DNA from: Clostridia bacterium
GTDB lineage: Bacteria > Bacillota > Clostridia > Oscillospirales > CAG-272
NCBI GenBank assembly: GCA_024408015.1
Contig: JAKSVJ010000033.1
Coordinates: 1-9,024 of the forward strand
Length of the DNA stretch: 9,024 nt
Reading direction: 5' to 3'
Below, in pieces: positions 1-6,481 of the stretch. Below the pieces are notes generated by a model. It made no database searches and was not told the DNA's origin. It saw nothing but the letters and a program-made list of their open reading frames with translations. Made by a program: the position numbers and the translations under genes. The stretch's first letter is position 1, and every line of letters starts with the position of its first letter.

Positions 1-37
1 CAACGGAAGTTCCACCCGAACTTCCACAGTGGAACTT
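1..37. repeat. Short self-complementary repeat at the left edge
   Basis: Two near-identical 10-mers, GAAGTTCCAC (6-15) and GAACTTCCAC (18-27), lie 12 bp apart and differ at one base. A third, inverted copy follows as GTGGAACTT (29-37). The sequence can fold in mutually exclusive ways: an 8-bp stem 5-12/18-25 with a 5-nt loop, or a 9-bp stem 7-15/29-37 with a 13-nt loop. No T-tract follows on the plus strand, so it is not an obvious terminator. It is cut by the window edge and may be the tail of a longer repeat or of an upstream gene; its function is not known. Confidence 0.5.
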
Positions 38-78
38 ACTTTAAGAATTTACTCAAAAACAAACATTTTTTAAATTTA

Positions 79-107
79 TTGACATTTTTGCAAATTTGTG
101 GTAGTAT
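79..107 (+). promoter_or_regulatory. Sigma-A-type promoter for the LRR lipoprotein gene
   Basis: A perfect -35 box TTGACA (79-84) and a -10 box TAGTAT (102-107, 4 of 6 consensus bases) are separated by an ideal 17 bp. Transcription would start near 113-115, leaving a leader of about 30 nt. A strong ribosome binding site AAGGAG (134-139) lies 6 nt before the ATG at 146. No operator-like palindrome was seen between the promoter and the gene. Confidence 0.75.
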
Positions 108-145
108 AGCAACGTATCTAAATTCATAGTAATAAGGAGTGTTTT

Positions 146-841
146 ATGAAAAGAATATTAGCGATCGCATTGACGCTCACTCTATTAGTTTTGGTCTTTG
201 CATCTTGTGAAAAACAACCACCTGTAATAAACGATGATCCAGTAAATGTACTCATTAAAGATGCAGAAGATGTTCCATTCTATTTCTACTTACTTCCAGA
301 TGAAGCTGGTATAGCTTCAGAAGCTGCTTTATTCATGTGGCGTGATGATGGAGATACTATCAAGGTACCTGAAACAATCACATATAATAATCATGTTTAT
401 CCAGTAACAACAATTGGTCTTGGACAAGGTGTTACACCAAATCCACTTGGACTTAAGAAGTTGATTCTTTCAAAGAATGTAAAGACAATTAATGATAACG
501 CATTTAATGCTTGTAGCAATCTTGAGACAATTGAATTCGTTGAAGGTCTTGAAACAATCGGTGGTTGGGCATTTATGTATGCTAACTTGATTGAAATTCA
601 TCTTCCTGAATCTTTGAAATCAATTGGACCTCATGCATTCAGTTCTTGTGACCAACTTAAAGGTGTTTATATCAACAATAACATCAAGGAAATAAGCAAA
701 AAGGCTTTCGTTTACTGCACTTCAGTTGAAGTAATTTCTATTCCAAATGCATTTGCAGATAGACTTGCAGAAGACATTTTTGCATATGGACCAAACTTTA
801 GTGGTGATAAGGTAAAAGTTATCTACACATCAGAAAAGTAA
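146..841 (+). CDS. BspA-like leucine-rich-repeat lipoprotein
   Basis: This 231-residue protein is predicted to be exported and lipid-anchored on the outer face of the membrane. It has a type II signal peptide: MKR, a hydrophobic run at about residues 4-18, and a lipobox FASC with the acylated Cys at 21. From about residue 112 four repeats of 22-23 residues occur, starting near 112, 135, 157 and 180. Each has the pattern (V/L/I)xxIxxxAFxxCxxLxxIxLP typical of BspA/LRR_5 proteins, and a degenerate earlier unit lies around 86-110. Family members are often surface proteins that bind host or partner proteins; the ligand here cannot be told. The start is fixed by AAGGAG 6 nt upstream and by the signal peptide. 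The gene is monocistronic, with its own promoter and terminator, and converges on the Gld-like operon. The repeat domain is short for the family, which often runs to many hundreds of residues, but the gene looks intact. Confidence 0.88.
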   Translation: MKRILAIALTLTLLVLVFASCEKQPPVINDDPVNVLIKDAEDVPFYFYLLPDEAGIASEAALFMWRDDGDTIKVPETITYNNHVYPVTTIGLGQGVTPNPLGLKKLILSKNVKTINDNAFNACSNLETIEFVEGLETIGGWAFMYANLIEIHLPESLKSIGPHAFSSCDQLKGVYINNNIKEISKKAFVYCTSVEVISIPNAFADRLAEDIFAYGPNFSGDKVKVIYTSEK

Positions 842-848
842 AAAATGT

Positions 849-882
849 GACTTGGTACTAATTAAGGTACCAAGTCTTTTTT
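849..882 (+). terminator. Intrinsic terminator of the LRR lipoprotein gene
   Basis: A perfect 10-bp stem GACTTGGTAC (849-858) / GTACCAAGTC (867-876) with an 8-nt loop is followed at once by six Ts (877-882). It begins 8 nt after the stop codon. Read on the minus strand, the same stem is followed by ACATTTTT, so it may also be a back-up stop for the opposing operon. Confidence 0.92.
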
Positions 883-883
883 G

Positions 884-922
884 TATAAATAAATGAGAGG
901 TGTTCAAAATTTGAACACCTCT
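884..922 (-). terminator. Intrinsic terminator of the Gld-like operon
   Basis: A perfect 10-bp stem, AGAGGTGTTC (896-905) / GAACACCTCT (913-922) with a 7-nt A/T loop that could itself pair further, lies 9 nt beyond the stop codon of the DUF4340 gene. On the minus strand it is followed by CATTTATTTATA, a U-rich but interrupted tract. With the separate plus-strand hairpin at 849-876, it insulates the two converging transcripts. Confidence 0.82.
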
Positions 923-931
923 TCGTTTGTC

Positions 932-3157
932 TTAGTTAGAACCAAATTTATCGATTTCAATGCCTGCAATGAGTTTTGCTGAGTCGTTGAACAACTTGTC
1001 AACTTGTGAAATTCTCATCGTCATTGGCTTTGAGACATCTGTGATTTTTTCAACTGTCTCAATTAGTTCTGTGGTTCCATCGATATTAATCTTGTATTTA
1101 CTTTCAACAGTTTTTGTTACAACAGAACAATATGTTGGATTAATCTTTTGTGTGGTTACCCCATTAGCATCTGTGTAATCATAATAAATATCATAAATCA
1201 TATATGAGAACTGTCTTACAGTATATTCAGCTTCAATTTCTCCACTTAGATATGACCAACTTGAAATATGACCATTCTTGTCAATCTGGTAGTTAGCAGG
1301 CTTATAGTTACCATCTGCTCTATCCATCTCTTTTAAGAAATATTTGCCTTTTTCAATATCATAATATGCTTCTGGATATTCAAGAACAGTTTGTTCTCCA
1401 TTTAAACCTTTTGTATGAAGTTTGATGTTTTGACATTTAATAAATCCACCTTCATAAATAGCTGATACCAATTTGCCGTTTTCATCATATATTCTATTAC
1501 CATATTTATCATATCTATAGAATGACTGGTTAGTATCTCTATCTGTTACTTGAATGTTTATTAATCTAGATGGTTCTGTTGCAACTTTGAATTCTTCATT
1601 AACACCTATAGAATATTCTCTTGTTATAAGAACGTAATAAAGTTTTCTGAAGTTTTCAAACTCACCCTTAAATTCAGTTTGAATATATGAACCAGCTTGT
1701 TTATAAACAACTTCAACATCAAATGTCAAAGGCTTGCCATCTCTTAATATTTTCTTACTTGTATCTGATGCATAAGTAACATCAACATGATGTGTGATGT
1801 AGTTTCCCGTCATCTCGTATCTTATATCTGTATTTTTATCTATCAATTCAAGATAATCAAGAGATGTAATATTTTCATAATAAATTCTTGGACTAATGTA
1901 ATTATCGTATTTCCAATCAACAAAAGCAAAGTCTTCGTGCGCTACAGTGAATATTGTTTCACTATATGGAGTATATGCATATCTATATACGACACCACTT
2001 GCATCATAGTAAACTTTTCCAAAATATACCGTATAGTCGCCTTCTTCAAAAGCATCTCTACCTGTAGTATCTTTAACATGGAAAGTGATTTTAGCTACGC
2101 ATTCATCTGTACCTGCTTCTAATCTCTCACTATCAAGATCAAGACCATATTGAGAATACACTTTTTCATCATGAACTGAAGGACCGTAAGCTAAGACTTC
2201 TTTTGCTTTCAAATATTCAAACAATGCCATAACTTTAGAAGTCAAGATTGTATCATCTAATGTATAGTTATCAGGTTCTAGAAGTTTATACACTTGGCCA
2301 CTGGAAACTACGTTTCCATCAGCACCAAATTGTGTTGCTACGTGAATTACAGTTTCATATGCGGAGTGATTTTTATTATATTTGCTTATAACAAGGTCAG
2401 ATGGTTGATAAACGTTTGATGATAGATATGGGAACACGAACAATTGAACAAGTGATGCACTTGTTTGATTGACAAAATCATTAGAAACATAGTTTGTTAA
2501 TGAATATACAATGTCATATTCTTGTGTTTTACCGTTTTCATCAGTTACAACATTTTTTCTACCATCAATTATTGCGTAATAACCATCTTTCATTGGAGCC
2601 ATTTTACCAATTTTTATTGTATATGACTCTTTTTCATTAAGAAGATTAACATTTACGACAACTGGGTTAGATTCATCATCAAGTCCGTAAGCTTTCATAT
2701 CTTCTGCTGTTGCTTTTTCATTAACTCTATCTTGTGAGCCAAGCTTTGGTGAGTTAGTAACAAGCATTAATGAGTGAACTACTACACTTGAGACACTATT
2801 TGGATCAAGTTCAACTTTTTCACTACCTTCAATATAGAATGTTGTAAATTGTTGTCCTGGATCCTTAGCAATAATTGTGTAAGTCTCTGTTGAACTCTTA
2901 ATTTCAATTGACTTAACTTGATCTCTAGTTCTTAACGGAACCATCAATATAGTGTCACCTTGATTTAGAGCTTCTCCGTCAAACAAATCTGGAACATAAT
3001 TTACTTTCTGTGATACAACTGGTGCAACAAACGCAAAATAAACTATTAATCCTACAATCATAATTGATGTGAGAATAATACCCAATCTAACCTGCTTTTG
3101 AAGAAGTGTTTTCTCTCCGCGAGTAAACAACTTCTTAAACTCAGTGAATATTTTCAT
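932..3157 (-). CDS. DUF4340-type membrane-anchored protein, Gld-like ABC transporter subunit
   Basis: Last gene of the Gld-like operon, 741 residues. A short basic cytoplasmic N-terminus is followed by one transmembrane helix (about 24-47); the rest is predicted to lie outside the cell and is beta-rich with many Tyr, Asp and Asn. DUF4340-like sequence appears twice. Both copies start with the tetrapeptide YGLD (157-160, 337-340) and continue to a YT(I/V)xxGK segment (179-185, 375-381) and a Tyr-rich strand. The region from about 450 to 741 has no function I recognise; around 547-563 it holds a YDKYGNRIYDENGKL stretch that resembles a YD-type repeat. The protein seems long for the family, whose members as I recall are usually 300-500 residues. 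The start codon overlaps the GldG-like stop as ATGA, with AGGAG (3167-3171) 9 nt upstream, so the two are probably translationally coupled. Its exact role is unknown; genomic pairing with GldG-like proteins suggests an extracytoplasmic part of the transporter. Confidence 0.8.
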   Translation of the reverse strand: MKIFTEFKKLFTRGEKTLLQKQVRLGIILTSIMIVGLIVYFAFVAPVVSQKVNYVPDLFDGEALNQGDTILMVPLRTRDQVKSIEIKSSTETYTIIAKDPGQQFTTFYIEGSEKVELDPNSVSSVVVHSLMLVTNSPKLGSQDRVNEKATAEDMKAYGLDDESNPVVVNVNLLNEKESYTIKIGKMAPMKDGYYAIIDGRKNVVTDENGKTQEYDIVYSLTNYVSNDFVNQTSASLVQLFVFPYLSSNVYQPSDLVISKYNKNHSAYETVIHVATQFGADGNVVSSGQVYKLLEPDNYTLDDTILTSKVMALFEYLKAKEVLAYGPSVHDEKVYSQYGLDLDSERLEAGTDECVAKITFHVKDTTGRDAFEEGDYTVYFGKVYYDASGVVYRYAYTPYSETIFTVAHEDFAFVDWKYDNYISPRIYYENITSLDYLELIDKNTDIRYEMTGNYITHHVDVTYASDTSKKILRDGKPLTFDVEVVYKQAGSYIQTEFKGEFENFRKLYYVLITREYSIGVNEEFKVATEPSRLINIQVTDRDTNQSFYRYDKYGNRIYDENGKLVSAIYEGGFIKCQNIKLHTKGLNGEQTVLEYPEAYYDIEKGKYFLKEMDRADGNYKPANYQIDKNGHISSWSYLSGEIEAEYTVRQFSYMIYDIYYDYTDANGVTTQKINPTYCSVVTKTVESKYKINIDGTTELIETVEKITDVSKPMTMRISQVDKLFNDSAKLIAGIEIDKFGSN

Positions 3158-4731
3158 GAATGACGTCTCCTAATCCAAACATATGTACCTACACCAATTG
3201 AAACCACAGGAATTGCAACTATTGTTGTAATAGTCCAAGCTGTTGCTTGGTTATCTGTAACATCAAGAGATGAGTTGTCTGAAAACTTAATAAATTCAAC
3301 ATCTTCAAATGCGATGAGTTCGTCATATATTTGTGACAACATCCATCCCATTATTTTTCTGTTCATACATGAATTAGCATATGTTCTAGACAAGAATTCA
3401 GTAGAACCAATGATAAAGGCATAGCTTCTAGTGTTATCTTTGTCATTCAAATCCCATTGGCTATATGAAATACCAAGGTAGCATGCTTCTTCCCCTTCCT
3501 GAATAGGTTCGCTACATTTAGCACTTGAATAAGGGTACAAAAGTGGGAATGAGCCATAAGTTCCATTGTATCCATGGCTGCTCATGCTCTTACTATCATA
3601 AATAATTACAACAGCTGGTGATTCCATAATTGTTTCAACTGACTTGGAGTTACCACCAAACAAGTCTTTTTGAAGTGAACTTGCCATTCCAGAAGTCATC
3701 TGTGAATAGTCTACTGTCAACTTTGATCCTTCAGAACCAGCAATAGAGTTCTTAGGGTCTGTAACGAATCCCTTATAACCAATTGCCCATTCAGACATAA
3801 GAGCTTTAAGGGCTGGAAGGTCCGGTGTTGTACTATCTACAGCAAAAATAATGTTTCCGTGTCCTGTACCAAGGAATTCTCTAATTTTCTTTACTTCATT
3901 TGATTCAGAACTGTCACCAACACCTGGTGTGTACAAGTCAAATCTTGGATCATTAATAATGATAACACAGTTGTTATAATCTCCAGCTGACTCAACATCA
4001 TAATAATCTTCGAAGTTATCCACAAGAAGGTTGAGTTCTTTAACTACATAACCTGCATTGTCAAGAACTTCTCCCCATGTTGACTGAACAGATTCAAGAG
4101 ATGGTTCTCCATGTCCTTGGAGATAGAACGCAACTGGTTGGTTTTCCTCTTTTCCAAGTAACTGACAGAATGAACTCAATAGTCTTGATTCTGCGTTATA
4201 ACCGAACAAGTTTCCTTTTTCGTCAAATGTGAAAAATGTATTGATACCATATTTCTTTGCTGTTGCATCTGAAATAGGTTCGAACTCTTTGTCTGCTAAT
4301 TCAATAACAACGTCAGTGATTTTAACTTCATCACCATAAGCGAATTTGTATCTTTCAACAAGTTCAGGATATGTTGTTGAGTTAATGGCTTTCAAATTAA
4401 CGTTATCATATTTGCTAGATATTTCACGAAATGTGTTATATACAAGCAAAGTTTGATAGTTATATGTTGAAAATCTATCTTCATCCATCATAAGAACGAT
4501 ATTGAAGTTAGCTGTGTCGCCATCTTGTTTTGTTAGTTTTTCAAATTCTCTTATAAATGGTTCTGTCAACTTGTAATAACTCTGAGTAGTTAAATCTGTA
4601 AACCAACCAAATGCTGAGCCAAGAGCTGTCAAAATAACGTTAAGAATAACAAGTGCTGCAATTACAATTACAGTGATAGCAGTGGCAGATGAACCATATT
4701 TGAAGTTTTTGCTCTTAAAAATATTAGCCAT
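3154..4731 (-). CDS. GldG-like ABC transporter auxiliary protein
   Basis: A 525-residue protein of the GldG / ABC_transp_aux type. It has an N-terminal transmembrane helix (about 16-39), a large extracytoplasmic domain, and a second helix near the C-terminus (about 499-519) closed by the basic tail RRRHS, which would sit in the cytoplasm. Family hallmarks seen are an early segment predicting thioredoxin/IFT52-like beta-alpha structure (NIVLMMDED at 77-85), the motif FYLQGHGEP (202-210), and a following region with CVIIINDPR (255-263) and a glycine-rich GTGHGNIIFAVD stretch (288-299). In Flavobacterium GldG is an essential accessory subunit of the GldA/F transporter used for gliding; here the cargo is unknown. 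The start is supported by AGGAGG (4737-4742) 5 nt upstream, and this site overlaps the tail of the permease gene, which ends 12 nt before. It overlaps the DUF4340 gene by 4 nt. Confidence 0.85.
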   Translation of the reverse strand: MANIFKSKNFKYGSSATAITVIVIAALVILNVILTALGSAFGWFTDLTTQSYYKLTEPFIREFEKLTKQDGDTANFNIVLMMDEDRFSTYNYQTLLVYNTFREISSKYDNVNLKAINSTTYPELVERYKFAYGDEVKITDVVIELADKEFEPISDATAKKYGINTFFTFDEKGNLFGYNAESRLLSSFCQLLGKEENQPVAFYLQGHGEPSLESVQSTWGEVLDNAGYVVKELNLLVDNFEDYYDVESAGDYNNCVIIINDPRFDLYTPGVGDSSESNEVKKIREFLGTGHGNIIFAVDSTTPDLPALKALMSEWAIGYKGFVTDPKNSIAGSEGSKLTVDYSQMTSGMASSLQKDLFGGNSKSVETIMESPAVVIIYDSKSMSSHGYNGTYGSFPLLYPYSSAKCSEPIQEGEEACYLGISYSQWDLNDKDNTRSYAFIIGSTEFLSRTYANSCMNRKIMGWMLSQIYDELIAFEDVEFIKFSDNSSLDVTDNQATAWTITTIVAIPVVSIGVGTYVWIRRRHS

Positions 4732-4743
4732 ACTAACCTCCTA

Positions 4744-5454
4744 TCAAGACCAACGACGTTTTTCTAGAACCCTAACAGTAAGGAACAAGAAAGCTGTCGA
4801 AAGTGAGATGTAATATGCAAATGCTGCCCAGTCAAACATACCATATGTAAAATATGTATATCTTGATAAAACTGAAACTGCTGAGAAAATTCTTCTAATA
4901 AACTCAACGTTAATATAACTATTAATTACCTGAGCAAAGATAAGAAGAAGAATTACTGCAATTGTACCAAATGCTGCCAAAAACTGGTTTTCTGTCAATG
5001 ATGAAATAAATTCACCTACTGCAATAAACGCAGCTCCAATTAATAATACAGCGATTACACAACCAAGATATGTAGCTACCTCAGGTGTACCATAAAGTGA
5101 AAGCGGAATGTAGTAAATAATTGATGAAATTACAAATGAACCACCAAACAATGTATATGCCGCTAAGAATTTAGCAACTACTATTCCAACAAGTGAAACT
5201 GGCGCTGTTAAAATAAGCTGATCTGTTTTCATTTTTATTTCTTCACTCATTAACTTCATGGTTATCAAAGGAATCTCAATAACACATAAAATTATCATAT
5301 AAGTAAAATATTCGGAAAAGCTGGCGTCAGCCCCTTTTTGAATGGTAAATGACATGAATATTGCTGCACTTACTGCAAAGAAGATTGCAACAAATACATA
5401 TCCAACAGGTCCGGTAAAGAAATATCGCATTTCGCGTTTGTATATAGCTATCAT
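4744..5454 (-). CDS. GldF-like ABC-2 type permease
   Basis: A 236-residue integral membrane protein, about the normal size for GldF-like permeases. Six hydrophobic segments are visible, at about 16-37, 50-70, 88-113, 127-150, 158-180 and 207-228, with a short basic C-terminus (EKRRWS). The segment after helix 2, PLITMKLMSEEIKMKTDQL (62-80) followed by ILTAPVS, matches the cytoplasmic coupling region typical of ABC-2 permeases of the GldF/NosY kind, which contacts the ATPase. The permease presumably dimerises and pairs with the ATPase encoded 11 nt upstream. AGGGAGGG (5459-5466) lies 4 nt before the ATG and touches the ATPase stop codon, so translation is likely coupled. The substrate cannot be inferred from sequence; ABC-2 systems usually export. 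Confidence 0.87.
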   Translation of the reverse strand: MIAIYKREMRYFFTGPVGYVFVAIFFAVSAAIFMSFTIQKGADASFSEYFTYMIILCVIEIPLITMKLMSEEIKMKTDQLILTAPVSLVGIVVAKFLAAYTLFGGSFVISSIIYYIPLSLYGTPEVATYLGCVIAVLLIGAAFIAVGEFISSLTENQFLAAFGTIAVILLLIFAQVINSYINVEFIRRIFSAVSVLSRYTYFTYGMFDWAAFAYYISLSTAFLFLTVRVLEKRRWS

Positions 5455-5465
5455 TTTACCCTCCC

Positions 5466-6395
5466 TTAACCGCCAATTACTGACAAGAATATATTTTCGA
5501 TTGTTGCACCAACAGGTTCAAGTGAAAGAATTGGCCAACCATTTTGAGCCATTGCATAGAAAACTGGTTTTCTAACATCAATTTGGTTTTCACTTTCAAC
5601 AAAGAATGATGTGCTACCATCGTCGTATTCAACAGATGTACTAACAGATACTACTCCATTGATTCTCTTTATTGTATTAGCAATTGAAGATTTTGGTCCA
5701 TCAACTCTAATAATAAATCTTCTATTACCAACAAGTGCGCTTTCGATTTCGTATGTCTTCTTATCTGCAACTATCTTACCATCGCTAATAATGATAATTC
5801 TGTCGCAAATTGATTTAACTTCAGAAAGAATATGTGTTGATAAAATAACTGTATGATCTTTACCTAAATCTTTAATTAAGTTTCTAATATCAATAATTTG
5901 CTTTGGATCAAGACCATTTGTTGGTTCGTCAAAAATGATAACTTCAGGATTTCCAACAAGCGCTCCTGCTATACCAACACGTTGACGATAACCTTTTGAT
6001 AGGTTCTTAATCATACGATTTAAAGTATCTTTTAGCTTAACAACATCTGCTATTTCTTCAATGTGTTGTTTTCTAGGAAGATCACATTTCTTTAAGTCAT
6101 ATATGAAATTTAAGTATTCCTTAACAGTCATATCCAAATACAACGGTGGAATTTCAGGCAAATATCCAATCTTCTTTTTTACAGCCATAGGATGTTCAAG
6201 AATGTCCATTCCATCAATCATAGCTTTTCCGGAAGTCGAAGATAGGTATCCTGTGAGGATGCTCATCGTTGTTGTTTTACCCGCACCATTTGGTCCAAGA
6301 AATCCAACAATTTCACCTTTTTCTACCGAGAAATTGATATCGTTTATAGCATATCTATCTCCATATTTTTTTGTGAGATGTTCAATCTGTATCAT
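5466..6395 (-). CDS. GldA-like ABC transporter ATP-binding protein
   Basis: First gene of the Gld-like operon; from ATG 6395 it encodes 309 residues. All nucleotide-binding motifs are present: Walker A GPNGAGKTT (34-42), a Q-loop YLPE (78-81) with Glu in place of Gln as is usual in this branch, a signature LSKGYRQR (132-139) in place of LSGGQ, Walker B VIIFDEPTNGLDP (152-164) and the H-loop His in STH (186-188). A C-terminal domain of about 90 residues follows, as in other ATPases of ABC-2 exporters. It would hydrolyse ATP to drive the permease encoded next. The frame stays open five codons further to a TTG at 6410, but that codon lies beside the ribosome binding site AAGGGA (6402-6407). ATG 6395 is preferred because it lies 6 nt after this site and gives the usual MIQIEHLTKKYG start. 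Confidence 0.9.
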   Translation of the reverse strand: MIQIEHLTKKYGDRYAINDINFSVEKGEIVGFLGPNGAGKTTTMSILTGYLSSTSGKAMIDGMDILEHPMAVKKKIGYLPEIPPLYLDMTVKEYLNFIYDLKKCDLPRKQHIEEIADVVKLKDTLNRMIKNLSKGYRQRVGIAGALVGNPEVIIFDEPTNGLDPKQIIDIRNLIKDLGKDHTVILSTHILSEVKSICDRIIIISDGKIVADKKTYEIESALVGNRRFIIRVDGPKSSIANTIKRINGVVSVSTSVEYDDGSTSFFVESENQIDVRKPVFYAMAQNGWPILSLEPVGATIENIFLSVIGG

Positions 6396-6401
6396 AAAAA
6401 A

Positions 6402-6407
6402 TCCCTT
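6402..6407 (-). promoter_or_regulatory. Ribosome binding site deciding the ATPase start
   Basis: AAGGGA on the minus strand lies 6 nt before ATG 6395. It sits inside the five-codon N-terminal extension that would result from starting at TTG 6410, so it argues for the shorter protein. Confidence 0.65.
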
Positions 6408-6409
6408 CA

Positions 6410-6427
6410 AATGAATATATATTCATT
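6410..6427. promoter_or_regulatory. Perfect 18-bp palindrome, probable operator of the Gld-like operon
   Basis: The sequence is AATGAATAT / ATATTCATT, a perfect inverted repeat with no spacer, 14 bp upstream of the ATPase ATG. On the minus strand its upstream end overlaps a perfect TATAAT (6430-6425), and it lies just downstream of a second candidate promoter (6445-6473). A bound repressor there would block either one. The size and symmetry fit a dimeric helix-turn-helix repressor such as the TetR family, but no regulator gene is in the window. An AT-rich palindrome could also be chance or form a weak cruciform. Confidence 0.6.
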
Positions 6428-6444
6428 ATAAAATATCATCCTTA

Positions 6445-6473
6445 ATTTTATCATAAATACTATGGATTTACAA
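6445..6473 (-). promoter_or_regulatory. Candidate promoter of the Gld-like operon
   Basis: On the minus strand, TTGTAA (6473-6468, 4 of 6) and TAAAAT (6450-6445, 5 of 6) are spaced by 17 bp. Transcription would start near 6438, upstream of the palindrome. An alternative -10, TATAAT (6430-6425), matches consensus perfectly but lacks a recognisable -35. Either would make the ABC operon independent of glpK. Confidence 0.5.
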
Positions 6474-6481
6474 GAAAAACA

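Noticed and set aside
1..44. 3' end of an upstream plus-strand gene (third frame, stop TAA at 42-44) or a terminator
   Set aside because: Only 13 codons are visible and the stretch is repetitive, so coding cannot be supported. The hairpins lack a following T-tract, so a terminator is also unsupported.
932..6395. Calling the operon a gliding motility system
   Set aside because: The ATPase, permease and GldG-like protein resemble Gld proteins, but no other gliding gene is present and related operons occur in non-gliding bacteria. Gene symbols gldA/F/G were therefore not assigned.
5466..6410. Longer ATPase starting at TTG 6410
   Set aside because: The extra five codons contain the ribosome binding site of ATG 6395, and the ATG gives the usual N-terminus of this ATPase family.
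6410..6427. The palindrome as a transcription terminator for glpK
   Set aside because: It is purely A/T-dominated, has no loop, and is followed by GAAGGGA and not by an immediate T-tract, so an operator is the better reading.
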